A stretch of 64,000 nt of DNA, taken from the NCBI RefSeq assembly GCF_001613385.1, contig NZ_BDCG01000021.1, positions 62,001-126,000 of the forward strand, in the 5' to 3' direction. The notes under the pieces are model-generated. The model did not search any database and was not told the origin of the DNA. It saw only the letters and a list, made by a program, of their open reading frames with translations. Origin of the DNA: Nocardia flavorosea NBRC 108225 (lineage in GTDB: Bacteria > Actinomycetota > Actinomycetes > Mycobacteriales > Mycobacteriaceae). The position numbers and the translations under genes were made by a program. Below are positions 8,041-17,253 of the stretch, piece by piece; the stretch's first letter is position 1, and each line of letters opens with the position of its first letter.

Positions 8041-9486
8041 GTGAATTCCATGGTTCGTGCCGCGGTGGGCGGCGCCTGCGTCGGCGGCGGGATCGCGATC
8101 GGCGCCTACTCCGGTGGCTGGTTCCTCCTGGCCGCGCTGATCGTCTCCGCGGTCGGGATCGGACTGGTGGTCAGCGATTTCGTCCGGGCGGCTTGCACTG
8201 TCTCCGAGGGCGACTCGGTACCGGTGCAAGTGGATCTCATCGACCGGACCACGACGCTCGTCGGCACCTCGCCGACTCTTGTCGCCGGTGAGGCCCGTCC
8301 GCCGGGCGATACACCGTTCCGTTTCCAGACCAGTGCGAATCTGTCCGCCGACCAGCTGGCCGAGATCGTCCGGAACGGGCGCGGTGTACTACCGGCGGAA
8401 GCGGTCGGTGTGCCGGACGCGGTGCCGGTGACCGAACACGGTGGCGTCCGGAAGCATGTCCCGGCGGCCCTGGTCGCGGCTGCCGCGATGTGGGCGACGA
8501 TGCTGTTGCCGCCGGGAGACTTCTGGGACCTGAGCGAGGTATCGGTGTCGCCGCCGGCGGTGCTGTCCGCGCCGGGGCCCGACGAACGCCCGGTGTGGCA
8601 GTGGTACGACGACGCGGTGGCCCATGTGAGTGCCGAAGCACCTGATCTGCTGGATTCGATACTGAATATCACTGTCAACGAGTCCTATGTCGAGGTGTGG
8701 GTGTATCTCGGCGGGGACCGGTCACGGGTTTTCGAAGGCCGCGCCGACGGCTGGGAGGTGCGCGACGCGCAAACTCCGCACCGCGCCCGGGATACCTTTT
8801 CGCTGGCCGACCTGCAGAACTTCTCGGCGCGTGATGTTCTGTCCAGGACAGGGGCCATGCTGCCGCCGGATAAACGGGAACCGAACCGGATGGAGATATC
8901 GCGCGATACCGAGGATATCTTCGGCAGCGCCCATCCCCTTCTGGTGGAGAGCTGGTTCGGCGACGGCTCCGAATACCGGATGGACGCACTGCCCGACGGG
9001 ACGGTCGCACCGTGGTGGCCGGCCGGCGATCTTGCCGCGGCGCTGGACCAGGTGGGTGCCGCCTTGACGGCTCGTGGGGTTCCGGCCGATGCCCCGCGGC
9101 TGGACTCGATCACGCTCGACCGCTCCGATTCCGGTGACCGCCGCTCCGGTTCCTTCGAGGTGGGTTTCGTCCGGAACGGAATCGTCTACCGCACCGGCGC
9201 CGATGCCGGCGAGTTCACCGGCCCCGACGACGACGGCAGCGAGCCCGGTCTTCCCGGTTTCCGGTTCGCCGATATCGACCCGGGTGTGCTCACCCGTGTT
9301 CGTGACGACGCGATGACCCGCTACCGTATCGATCCCGTGGATCGCGTGATGGCGAAGATATCCATCGGGCCGGCGAGCAGATTCGATTCGGATGGTGGAG
9401 ACGAATACGTGATCGAGGTCGACTACAGCCAGGCACATGGAGACTCGGCCTACTACACACTGGGCGGGCAGTACCTGTCCGGCTGA
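8041..9486 (+). CDS. Hypothetical membrane-anchored protein
   Basis: 481 residues with two N-terminal membrane helices (VGGACVGGGIAIGAYSGGWF and LLAALIVSAVGIGLVVSDFV). A third hydrophobic segment lies near residue 140 (VPAALVAAAAMWATMLL). The C-terminal ~330 residues are soluble and acidic, rich in aromatic beta-type strands (VEVWVYLGG, GSEYRMDALPDG, YYTLGGQYL). No family is recognised. GTG 8041 is preceded by AGGGGC at a reasonable distance; ATG 8050 is the alternative. It is probably exposed outside the membrane and may work with the divergent 6672-7898 product, which shares the two-helix N-terminus; this is inference from context only. Confidence 0.65.
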   Translation: MNSMVRAAVGGACVGGGIAIGAYSGGWFLLAALIVSAVGIGLVVSDFVRAACTVSEGDSVPVQVDLIDRTTTLVGTSPTLVAGEARPPGDTPFRFQTSANLSADQLAEIVRNGRGVLPAEAVGVPDAVPVTEHGGVRKHVPAALVAAAAMWATMLLPPGDFWDLSEVSVSPPAVLSAPGPDERPVWQWYDDAVAHVSAEAPDLLDSILNITVNESYVEVWVYLGGDRSRVFEGRADGWEVRDAQTPHRARDTFSLADLQNFSARDVLSRTGAMLPPDKREPNRMEISRDTEDIFGSAHPLLVESWFGDGSEYRMDALPDGTVAPWWPAGDLAAALDQVGAALTARGVPADAPRLDSITLDRSDSGDRRSGSFEVGFVRNGIVYRTGADAGEFTGPDDDGSEPGLPGFRFADIDPGVLTRVRDDAMTRYRIDPVDRVMAKISIGPASRFDSDGGDEYVIEVDYSQAHGDSAYYTLGGQYLSG

Positions 9487-9589
9487 TCCGCCGCGGCACC
9501 GGGGCCAGGTGCCGAGGGGCGCGGGCCCGGCCGAGTAGTGTCCTCTGCTGCGATGTGGACGCCGAGTCGTGGAGGAGCTGCGGACGGGT

Positions 9590-10564
9590 ATGGCGACCGA
9601 ACGTGAAATCACCGAACCCGTCGACCTTTGCCGCCCGGACGGCCGGCTCGACCCCGCCGCTGTCGGATGGACGCGGCGGCCCCTGCACCGGGGGAATCTC
9701 CGCGGGTGGGGTCGCCGGAAACGCTGGGAGTACTGGGGGATCGTCACTCCGGAACATATCGTGGGGATCGTCGCGTCCACGCTCGATTACGCCGGGGTGC
9801 ACGGCATCTACGTGCTGGACCGGGAAACGGGGGAAGAGACCACGCGGGACGCGACGGTGCCGTTCGGGCGGGGTGCGGTGATGGGGGAGCGCAGCGGCGA
9901 GGGGGTGAACGAGGTACGCGGCGGCGGTATCGAAATCGTATTGTCGAACGACGCGTCCGGAACCGTGATCGAGGCCCGCGCGGCCGGCGTGCGGTTGTCG
10001 GTCCGGGCGGAACTGCCGCGCGGCCACGAATCCCTGGGTGTGGTCGTACCGTGGAGTACTCGGCGCTTCCAGTACACGGTCAAGGATGTGGGCCGGCCGG
10101 CCTCCGGGACGCTGATCCTGGGGGCGCGGGAGTACGTATTCGACGGCGCCTTCGCGGTATTGGACCACGGCCGCGGAAAATGGCCGTACGCCATCAGCTG
10201 GAACTGGGCCGCCGGCTACAAGCCCGGCCTCGGAGTCCAGTTCGGTGGCAAATGGACCGAAGGCACCGGCAGCACCGAGAACGCCCTCATCGTGGACGGC
10301 CGGGTCCACAAGATCAGTGACGAATTGCAGTGGGACTACGACCGCGAGAACTGGTCGCGGCCCTGGCATATCACCGGTGAACGTGTCGACGCCGAATTCC
10401 GGCCGTTCCATACGCGCACGGCGAAAACCGATCTGCTCGTTCTGGCCAACGACGTCCACCAGTGTTTCGGGACTTTCCACGGCCGCGCCCGCACCGACGA
10501 CGGCCGCCGGCTCGACCTCGACGGCGCGGTCGGCTGGGCGGAGGAGACCCGGAACCGCTGGTGA
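9590..10564 (+). CDS. DUF2804 family protein
   Basis: 324 residues with features of DUF2804: EITEPVDLCRPDGRLDPAAVGWTRRPLH near the N-terminus, KRWEYWGIVTPEHIVG, PWSTRRFQYTVKDVGRPASG, WPYAISWNWAAG and a C-terminal FHTRTAKTDLLVLANDVHQCFGTFHG. The family adopts a lipocalin-like beta fold (as in CrtC-like proteins) and its substrate is generally unknown; a lipophilic ligand is a family-level guess. ATG 9590 is chosen over GTG 9569 because GGAGG precedes it. It is the last intact gene before the decayed block 10.6-11.9 kb. Confidence 0.8.
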   Translation: MATEREITEPVDLCRPDGRLDPAAVGWTRRPLHRGNLRGWGRRKRWEYWGIVTPEHIVGIVASTLDYAGVHGIYVLDRETGEETTRDATVPFGRGAVMGERSGEGVNEVRGGGIEIVLSNDASGTVIEARAAGVRLSVRAELPRGHESLGVVVPWSTRRFQYTVKDVGRPASGTLILGAREYVFDGAFAVLDHGRGKWPYAISWNWAAGYKPGLGVQFGGKWTEGTGSTENALIVDGRVHKISDELQWDYDRENWSRPWHITGERVDAEFRPFHTRTAKTDLLVLANDVHQCFGTFHGRARTDDGRRLDLDGAVGWAEETRNRW

Positions 10565-11201
10565 CCACCGGCCGGGATCAGGCCGCCGGGATCGTGGCGG
10601 GGCCACAGGCGGGTCGCGGCTGAGGCCGCGCCGGTGGCGAGGACGGCGAGGGTGACCCAGGTCGCGGTGACTCCCGCGGTGGTGGTGAGCCGGCCAGTGA
10701 CCGGGTAGGTGACCCGCCAGGCGAGGTGGGACAGCACCATGCGATCGATCCTGCGGTCGCGATGACGAGGTTGAGCGCGAGCACCCCGCGCAGCCGGGGT
10801 GTGGACAGGAAGATCCGCATTCCTACCGCGATGCGTTTGCGGAAAGACCCCTCCGCGGCTGCCCCGGCATCCGGGATACGGGTACTCACCACGAGTATGG
10901 CCGAGATGACGAAACCGATCGCGGTGCCCACGAACAACCAGTGGAAACTGATGAGAGCCAGTGCGGCTGCGGCCGGCATCGGACTGAGCAGGGTTTCCCT
11001 GGTCGCGGCGAGTTGCGCCGCTGACAGTGCCCTCGTGTAGTCGCGTTCGCCGGGCAGGATATCGGGGATAACGGCCTGATAGGTGGGTGTGAAGGCGGCC
11101 GAGGCGGTGTGCAGGATCGCGATCAACACGTAGATCTGCCAGACCTGGTCGACGAACGGCAGCACCGAAACCACGCCCGCCCGAATGATCTTGAGGCCCA
11201 C
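10565..11201 (-). pseudogene. Decayed MFS transporter
   Basis: The remaining sequence starts inside what would be helix 3 of a drug:proton antiporter (QIYVLIAILHTASAAFTPTYQAVIPDILP, described in parts) and runs through RALSAAQLAAT and FVGTAIGFVISAIL to STPRLRGVLALNLVIATAGS. The reading then shifts frame and jumps to a typical MFS C-terminus (HLAWRVTYPVTGRLTTTAGV and LATGAASAATRLWPRHDP). Helices 1-2 and about 7-10 are missing. Three lesions (5' loss, internal deletion, frameshift) rule out function. Both edges abut unrelated genes. Confidence 0.8.
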
Positions 11202-11210
11202 CAGGCGCGA

Positions 11211-11902
11211 ACGGTCTCAGTGAACAGGAACGCGGACTGGTCCGGTTCCGCGTGGCGCAGGGCATCGTAGGCCGGCCGGGCAGCACATCCCAGGCATGGC
11301 GCCGCTGGGCGGACGAGGTGTTGCATCCGCCGCAACCGTGGCGGGACCTGCTGGGAGCGGCCATCCGTTCGGCGGCTTCGGCCCCCCCGTGTCGGCGCGG
11401 ACTACACGTACGGCAGACCCGCCCGGCGCTCGGCCGGTGTGCCCGGGGTGGTGCTGCCGAGCCTGCGGCGTACACCCCCGGGGCAGCGTGATCATCGATA
11501 CGTCGGGGTCTGTCAGCGATGCCGAACTGGGGAGTGCGCTGCTCGAGGTGGCCGCCATCACCCGTGCTGTCGGGGGAGGCGCGATCTGGTGACCGTCCTG
11601 TCGTGCGATGCGGCTGTCCGGATCGCGCACCCGCTGTGCCGCGCGGAGGGAATATCACCGGTGGGCGGTGGTGGTACGGATCTGCGCACGGGTTTCGCCA
11701 AGGCGCTGCGTACGAGGCCACATCCCGACGTGGTGGTCGCACTGACCGACGGCCAGACCCCTGGCCGACCGGTCGGCCGGCGTGCCGGACGGTGGTGGGA
11801 CTGTTCCCCAGACGGCGGGGATGGAGCGAACACAGCCCCGATTACGTTCCGGACCGGCCGCCGGCATGGGCGCGGGTGGTGGAGATCGGAACAGCGGCCT
11901 GA
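11211..11902 (+). pseudogene. Decayed VWA-domain / COG3864-type metallopeptidase fragment
   Basis: Joining three reading frames with at least three shifts recovers one protein. These are GLSEQERGLVRFRVAQGIVG then WRRWADEVLHPPQPWRDLLG (frame 2), a MIDAS-like VIIDTSGSVSDAELGSALLE (frame 1), DLVTVLSCDAAVRIAHPLCR and GGGGTDLRTGFAKAL with DVVVALTDGQTP (frame 3), and finally CRTVVGLFPRR to VVEIGTAA (frame 2 again). DxSxS, the GGGTD threonine and TDG are the von Willebrand A metal-site residues. The N-terminal metallopeptidase half is absent. It starts within ~10 bp of the end of the MFS remnant, marking a recombination junction near 11202-11210. Confidence 0.75.
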
Positions 11903-12140
11903 TCCGGCGGCGGTTCCGGGGCCGCGGCGGGCCCGCCTTCTCACACCGGAGTGCTACTCGGTTCCGGTACCGCAGGATTACCCGCAACGAGAATCCGGCC
12001 GATAGGTTCAGGGGTATCGAATTCGTCACCCGTCCCGACGCACCGAGCAGTACCCTCTGGTTCCGAGCTCCGATCGATTGCGGCCGTTCGTCACCGAAAC
12101 GGGCGGAGGTGGGTTCGCGTCCCGACTCTCAGGAAGATCT

Positions 12141-13211
12141 ATGACGACACCTGCCTTGGCGCACAAGTCCCCTCCCAAGTCATCACGGCGCGGTGCCGAC
12201 GGCGATTACGGCCGTTTGCTGCGCCGGATCTCCGCCGCCGGACTGATGGAGCGGCGACCCGGCTACTACGTCGTGCGGCTCAGCGCCGTCGGGCTCGCGT
12301 TCGTGGCCGGTTGGGCCGCGTTCGTCCTCGTCGGAGATTCGTGGTGGACGCTCCTGATCGCGGCGTTCATGGCCGTGACCTTCGCCCAGGTCGCGCTGGT
12401 CATGCACGATGTCGCGCACCGTCAGGTCTTCCGGTTGCGACGGCCGACGGAGATCGTGGGCCGGGTGGTCGGCAATGCCGGTATCGGCCTCGGCTACGGA
12501 TGGTGGCAGGACAAGCACACCCGCCATCACGCGAATCCCAACCATGAGGAACTCGATCCCGATGTAGCGCCCGATATCCTCGTGTGGTCGCAGCAGCAGG
12601 CCCGCGCCAGCCGTGGACCGGCCCGTATCATCGGGCGGGCACAGGCGTTTCTTTTCTTCCCGCTGCTCATGCTGGAGGGCCTGAACCTTCATCTGGCGGG
12701 CGTGCGTGCGCTGAAGAATCGGTCGATCAAGAACCGCGTGCTCGAGGGTGCGCTGCTGTTCACCCACTTCGCCGTCTATCTGGGCGCGCTGTTCGCGGTC
12801 CTGCCCGTCGACAAGGCACTCGTATTCTTCGCCGTACACCAGGCATTGTTCGGGGTGTACATGGGTTGCATATTCGCCCCGAACCACAAGGGGATGCCGA
12901 CCCTGACCGGTGACGAACGCCCCGACTACCTGCGCCGCCAGGTGCTGACCTCCCGCAATGTCCGAGGTGGTGTACTGACCGATATCGCGCTGGGCGGGCT
13001 CAACTATCAGATCGAGCACCACCTGTTCCCGAGCATGCCGACGCCGAATCTGCGGCATGCGCAGGTGATCGTCCGCGACTACTGCGCCGAAATCGGTGTG
13101 CCGTACCACGAGACGGGGCTGATCTCCTCGTACCGGGAGGCGCTCACGCACCTGCATCGCGTCGGTGCGCCGCTGCGGGCCGCCGACAGCTCGCCGGTCG
13201 GGCAGCGGTAG
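12141..13211 (+). CDS. Fatty acid desaturase (membrane di-iron)
   Basis: 356 residues. All three histidine boxes of membrane fatty-acid desaturases are present: HDVAHRQ (~residues 94-98), KHTRHHANPNH (~residues 129-135) and the late NYQIEHHLFPSMP. Hydrophobic pairs lie between boxes (LSAVGLAFVAGWAAFVLVG, LLIAAFMAVTFAQVALV, FTHFAVYLGALFAVL, ALVFFAVHQALFGVYMGCIF). It introduces a double bond into an acyl chain using O2 and a ferredoxin or NADPH partner; position and substrate cannot be read. ATG 12141 has AGGA about seven bases upstream. Part of a lipid block with accD and the desaturase at 17254. Confidence 0.9.
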   Translation: MTTPALAHKSPPKSSRRGADGDYGRLLRRISAAGLMERRPGYYVVRLSAVGLAFVAGWAAFVLVGDSWWTLLIAAFMAVTFAQVALVMHDVAHRQVFRLRRPTEIVGRVVGNAGIGLGYGWWQDKHTRHHANPNHEELDPDVAPDILVWSQQQARASRGPARIIGRAQAFLFFPLLMLEGLNLHLAGVRALKNRSIKNRVLEGALLFTHFAVYLGALFAVLPVDKALVFFAVHQALFGVYMGCIFAPNHKGMPTLTGDERPDYLRRQVLTSRNVRGGVLTDIALGGLNYQIEHHLFPSMPTPNLRHAQVIVRDYCAEIGVPYHETGLISSYREALTHLHRVGAPLRAADSSPVGQR

Positions 13212-13805
13212 CAGCTTTCGACGACGGTCGGACCGTGGCGGGGTGCCGAAAAGATCGGCACCGCAAAGGAATAGCCGAGCATCGACCGCCGATGCTCGGC
13301 GAGAGTCCGGCCGGGCCTGCCGGGGTCTTCGCGTAGAACGTGAAGGCCCCGGTCTCCATATGTCACACCGGGCGACCGTCCGGCACGCCCGGCAGCGGCC
13401 CGGAGACCCCGAGCGGCCCGGACCCGGCGAAGCCGGCGGGTATCGATCACCACGCGGACCCGGTCGCCACCGGGCAGTGCAGCACACCGGTTCCCACTGT
13501 GGGCGTGCGCTGATCGACACCCGCGCCGTGTGCGATGGCGTCGGTGAAGACCACCGCCGGGGCACCGAGGAGTCTCGCGCCGGAGATGCCGGCCTCCGGA
13601 ACGGCGCCTGCGGATCGGTGTGGAACGAGTAGGCACCCCAGCGCGGGACGATGGCGACCAGCGAGTCGCCCTGACGGCGCCCACCGGCGTGCGACGGCCG
13701 GATCCGCCGGGGGTGGTGACCGGTCTGTCCGAGGCGGCCGGTACTCGATGCGGAGCCGGCGCCGGGATCCGCGGCCACGATCACCGCCCGCCGCGGGGAC
13801 TCCCG
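13212..13805 (-). other. 594-bp gap with frame-broken coding traces
   Basis: No intact gene. On the minus strand, protein-like text switches frame: DSLVAIVPRWGAYSFHTDP, then GISGARLLGAPAVVFTDAIA followed by GVLHCPVATGSAW. This suggests a decayed gene between the desaturase and accD. I cannot name the family. Confidence 0.35.
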
Positions 13806-15350
13806 TCACAGGGGCAGCAGATGATGCTTACGTGGGTAGCGGATGACCTTCTTGTCGCGGAGCAGTTGCAGCGCCCGCCGCAACTCCAGGCGCGTGGCCG
13901 ACGGTTCGATCACCGCGTCGATATAGCCGCGCTCGGCCGCGATCCACGGGGTCGCGACGGTGGCGTTGTAGAAGTCGATCATCTGCTGCCGGAGCGCGGC
14001 ACGCTGATCCTCCGGGGTGGCGTCGAGGACCTTGCGCTGGGTCAGGCCCACGGCGCTTTCCGCGCCCATGACGGCGATCCTTGCGGTAGGCCACGCCAGA
14101 TACACATCACAGCCGAGTGCCTTGGCCCCCATCACGGCCCATCCGCCGCCGTAGGCCTTCCGTACGACCACGGTCACTTTGGGCACCGTGGCCTCCACGT
14201 AGGCGAACAGGAATCGCCCGCCGCGTTTGATGACGCCCTGTTTCTCCTGTTCCACCCCGGGCAGGAACCCCGGGGTATCCACCACCAGCACCAGCGGGAT
14301 CTCGAAGGCATTGCAGATGTGGATGAAATGCGCGGCCTTGTCACCGGCTTTGGCATCGAGCGCGCCGGCCAGCACGGTCGGCTGATTGGCGACCACGCCG
14401 ACCGGCCGGCCGTCGACGCGGGCGAACCCGGTGATCAGATTCGTGGTGGCGGCCGCACCGATCTCGTGGAATTCGCCGTCGTCGAAGATTCGCAACAGCA
14501 CGTCGTGCGTATCGTAGACAGCGTTGTCCGAGTCGGGGACCAGCGTGTTCAGCGCCAGGTCCGATTCGGTGACCGTCGGCTCCAGGCCGGGGTTAACGAC
14601 CGGCGGTAGCTCGGAGAAACTCGACGGCAGATAGCTCAGATAGTTGCGGACCCAGGCGAACGCCGAGGCCTCGTCCTCGGCGATATGGTGGATATTGCCA
14701 TAGGCGGCCTGGTTGTAGGCGCCGCCCAGTTCCTCCATATCCACCTTTTCCCCGAGGGCGTCCTCGAGGATCTTGGGGCCGGTGACGAACATATGCGCGC
14801 TCTTCGTGGCGACCACGACATCGGTACAGATCGGCTGGTACACCGCGCCGGCCGCGCAGTTGCCGAGGATGAGCGACACCATCGGCACCGCGCCCGACAG
14901 CGGTTCCATCATGGTCGCCAATTCGCCGTACCAGCGCAGCGAGGTCACGGCCTCCTGTACGCGCGCGCCACCGGAATCGTTGATACCGATCAGCGGGCAG
15001 CCCATCTTCCCCGCCAGGTCCATGATCGCGGCGACCTTGCGGCCGAACATCTCACCGATGGTGCCGCCGTACACGGTCTGATCATGGGAGAACACGGCGA
15101 CGGGCCGCCCGTCCACCAGGCCGCGTCCGGTGACGACACCGTCACCGAAGAGAGCGTCGGGATCGGTGGGATTGCGTACGAGAGCACCGATTTCGACGAA
15201 GGTACCCGGATCCAGCAGCATCGCGATGCGGTCGCGGGCGGACGGTATGCCCTTACGTGCTCGTTTGGCGGCCCCCGCCTCGCCGGCCGGCTCCTGCGCG
15301 ATCTCCAGCTTCTTACGCAGGTCGGCGAGTTTTTCGGCGGTTGAATTCAT
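13806..15350 (-). CDS. accD: Acyl-CoA carboxylase, carboxyltransferase (beta) subunit
   Basis: 514 residues of the AccD/PccB crotonase-fold carboxyltransferase. The N-terminal half has RKGIPSARDRIAMLLDPGTF, FSHDQTVYGGTIGEMFG and the oxyanion-hole region GINDSGGARVQEAVTSL; the C-terminal half has VVDTPGFLPGVEQE, RGGRFLFAYVEATVPKVTV and RKAYGGGWAVMGAK with the second oxyanion hole. It transfers CO2 from biotinyl carrier to an acyl-CoA (acetyl, propionyl or longer); the paralogue cannot be fixed from sequence alone. No alpha or epsilon subunit lies next to it, so it must borrow them. ATG 15350 is used; ATG 15359 is equally possible and neither has a strong ribosome site. Confidence 0.9.
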   Translation of the reverse strand: MNSTAEKLADLRKKLEIAQEPAGEAGAAKRARKGIPSARDRIAMLLDPGTFVEIGALVRNPTDPDALFGDGVVTGRGLVDGRPVAVFSHDQTVYGGTIGEMFGRKVAAIMDLAGKMGCPLIGINDSGGARVQEAVTSLRWYGELATMMEPLSGAVPMVSLILGNCAAGAVYQPICTDVVVATKSAHMFVTGPKILEDALGEKVDMEELGGAYNQAAYGNIHHIAEDEASAFAWVRNYLSYLPSSFSELPPVVNPGLEPTVTESDLALNTLVPDSDNAVYDTHDVLLRIFDDGEFHEIGAAATTNLITGFARVDGRPVGVVANQPTVLAGALDAKAGDKAAHFIHICNAFEIPLVLVVDTPGFLPGVEQEKQGVIKRGGRFLFAYVEATVPKVTVVVRKAYGGGWAVMGAKALGCDVYLAWPTARIAVMGAESAVGLTQRKVLDATPEDQRAALRQQMIDFYNATVATPWIAAERGYIDAVIEPSATRLELRRALQLLRDKKVIRYPRKHHLLPL

Positions 15351-15537
15351 CGATGACATCCAGATTTTTCCGCAGGAACACCACACCGTTCTCGGGGGCG
15401 GTAGTCACCGTACCCGGACTCCCGATGATCCGGGGTTGTGAGCTTTCACCGACCGAGGGACGTAGTCGTGGTTCGTTGCGGCGGACATGACGAATCGCAA
15501 GGTGCGGCGGTGCCGGGGCGGCGTCCGCACGTGCTGG

Positions 15538-16311
15538 TCACAGTTTCTCCAAGCCTAGAGCGGACAGTGCCATCAGCGGCTGGATGAACTGTTTCTCACC
15601 GAGCGCGTAGTGCGTGTAGTGGAGGGTGATGACGACATTGCGGTAGCGGACGAAAAGCTGGGCCGCGACTACACGGTCACGGCTGCTTTCTATTTCCCGG
15701 AACGCGTCGTCATCTGCCCCGGGGACCCCGACGGGCGAGCCCGGTTTACGGCGCAGATCATCCTTTGCTTTGTCTACTCCGGACTCCCGGGCATTGGCCT
15801 TGTGCAGTCGGGTGGTGACACTGAGGAACGCAGTGGGCATTCCGTCAGGGGCGATTCCCTGATTGGAATACATGCACTGTGCGGACTTGTCGAAGTCGGT
15901 GGCGCCGCCGATGCCGGTCGGTTCGGTCGTGAACCGGCCGGGAATCAAAGGCGCGATCTCGGACTCGGTGAACAGCCCGCATCCCATCGGTGCCTCGGCC
16001 AGGTCCCGGGAAGTGTCCACCACAGGGCCGTCGTCCGAATCGCCGGCGGCGAACAGGAAGTACGCGCCGGCCCCACCGCCACCCAACAGTACGATGACGA
16101 GCACCACGACCAGCGCGATGGCTCCGCCGCGGCTCGATCGTTGTGGTGGTGGCGGCGCCCACTGAGGGCCGGGGGGATATGCGGGATACCCCGCCGCCGG
16201 GTCCGGGTGCAATGGCGGCGAATACGAGAGTTGTCCCTGAGGCCCATGTACCTGCGGTGGAACGGGTTGGCCGGCCTGCGGCAGCGGATGCGGCTGCTGG
16301 GGCTGGGACAT
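15538..16311 (-). CDS. Proline-rich membrane-anchored DUF3558-like protein
   Basis: 257 residues. A cytosolic Pro/Gln-rich N-terminus (~60 residues) precedes one transmembrane helix (GAIALVVVLVIVLLGGGGAG) and an extracytoplasmic domain with a DUF3558-like pattern: MGCGLFTESEIAPLIP, KSAQCMYSN, and IESSRDRVVAAQLFVRYRNV near the end. Two cysteines (GCG and QCM) are placed as in that family. The start has a strong AGGAGG six bases upstream. Function is unknown; such proteins are typical of the mycolate-bearing cell envelope. Confidence 0.75.
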   Translation of the reverse strand: MSQPQQPHPLPQAGQPVPPQVHGPQGQLSYSPPLHPDPAAGYPAYPPGPQWAPPPPQRSSRGGAIALVVVLVIVLLGGGGAGAYFLFAAGDSDDGPVVDTSRDLAEAPMGCGLFTESEIAPLIPGRFTTEPTGIGGATDFDKSAQCMYSNQGIAPDGMPTAFLSVTTRLHKANARESGVDKAKDDLRRKPGSPVGVPGADDDAFREIESSRDRVVAAQLFVRYRNVVITLHYTHYALGEKQFIQPLMALSALGLEKL

Positions 16312-16956
16312 CGGACCTCCTGAGGAATTCGGATGGCGCCGGCGAGCGCCGAGTAACCATGATTATGGATACCCGCTGTTTCGCGCGACTTGGGGCGAGG
16401 GCTTGTCTCGATCAGCCGGCAGTACACAGCGACGCTGCCGTACCCGGGCCGAAAAGCCCGTCGCGGCGATCTCGACCCGCTTCTGGGCGCCCATCCGGGT
16501 GGATCGCGTGCGGGAGGGAGCCGATACCGCGGCCGGATACGCCAGTCGTTCGGGGTTTCCACGCTCGTGTCCTCGCAGTCGGATCAGCATCGAACTGTAC
16601 GAATATGTCCGATCCCGAGGCGCTTTCGTAACCACTCGGGCCAATCGAGGAGTGAAATTTTCATTGCGTTGATATAGCGTCCTGTACATGCGCCGAGTTC
16701 GAGCTGATTTCGGCCGCTACGAATGCTGCGCCGACAACCCTGAACCGGCGTGAGCGGGCCGGCTCCCGCCGGTCAGGGCTTCGCTCTGTGTGCGTCCTGG
16801 TCTCCGGCGGTTTTACAGTGGTCGGGAACAGGCCCGCGGTTCTCGGGAATAGGCTGAATCGAGCATTCATACTTCTCGGTTGGTTCGGTGGACGCGGCGC
16901 GGCCGGTACCGCGTGAGATTCACTGTACGTGTCGAGCGCTATTCGAGAGGAATTCC
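16312..16956. other. 645-bp region without a recognisable gene
   Basis: Open frames exist on both strands but none has protein-like composition, a ribosome site and a family motif together. It probably holds the promoters for the DUF3558-like gene (leftwards) and the small ORF/desaturase unit (rightwards). Confidence 0.5.
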
Positions 16957-17091
16957 GTGGCATTCACGGGTTATCGGGCAGTTGGTCGTTTGCTCCTGGG
17001 GGAGTCGAGGGATGTTCTGAAGGTTGTCGGCTATCTGCTCCTGTATCAACAGGTTGTAAAAACCTTCAAAGCGATCCGCGATGCACGTTAG
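16957..17091 (+). CDS. Putative 44-residue microprotein
   Basis: A GTG start preceded by GAGAGGA at ideal distance opens a 44-residue frame: AFTGYRAVGRLLLGESRD followed by VLKVVGYLLLYQQVVKTFKA and IRDAR. It has an N-terminal polar part, one strongly amphipathic or membrane-associating helix (KVVGYLLLYQQVV) and a basic C-terminus. No family is recognised. It lies 163 bp before a DesA3-like desaturase on the same strand, so it could be a membrane partner or a leader peptide for it. Evidence is the ribosome site and composition only. Confidence 0.45.
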   Translation: MAFTGYRAVGRLLLGESRDVLKVVGYLLLYQQVVKTFKAIRDAR

Positions 17092-17253
17092 CTTCCCGCT
17101 CATGGGAACATACATGAGAGTCCCGAGATCCCGACGGCCTACAGAATCCGGTGGTCTCGGCTCGTCACGAGCTGCCGGACGTCGTCGAGGCCGTCCGTGC
17201 GGACTGAAAATACGGCGATCTCATATCGCCCGACGGGGATACAGGAATTTCCG

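Noticed and set aside
10336..11742. 468-residue minus-strand open frame
   Set aside because: Mostly shadow of DUF2804 and of the VWA remnant; only a short stretch (the MFS C-terminus) is genuine and belongs to the MFS pseudogene.
16363..16689. 108-residue minus-strand frame in the gap before the desaturase
   Set aside because: No ribosome site, no motif, arginine-rich random composition.
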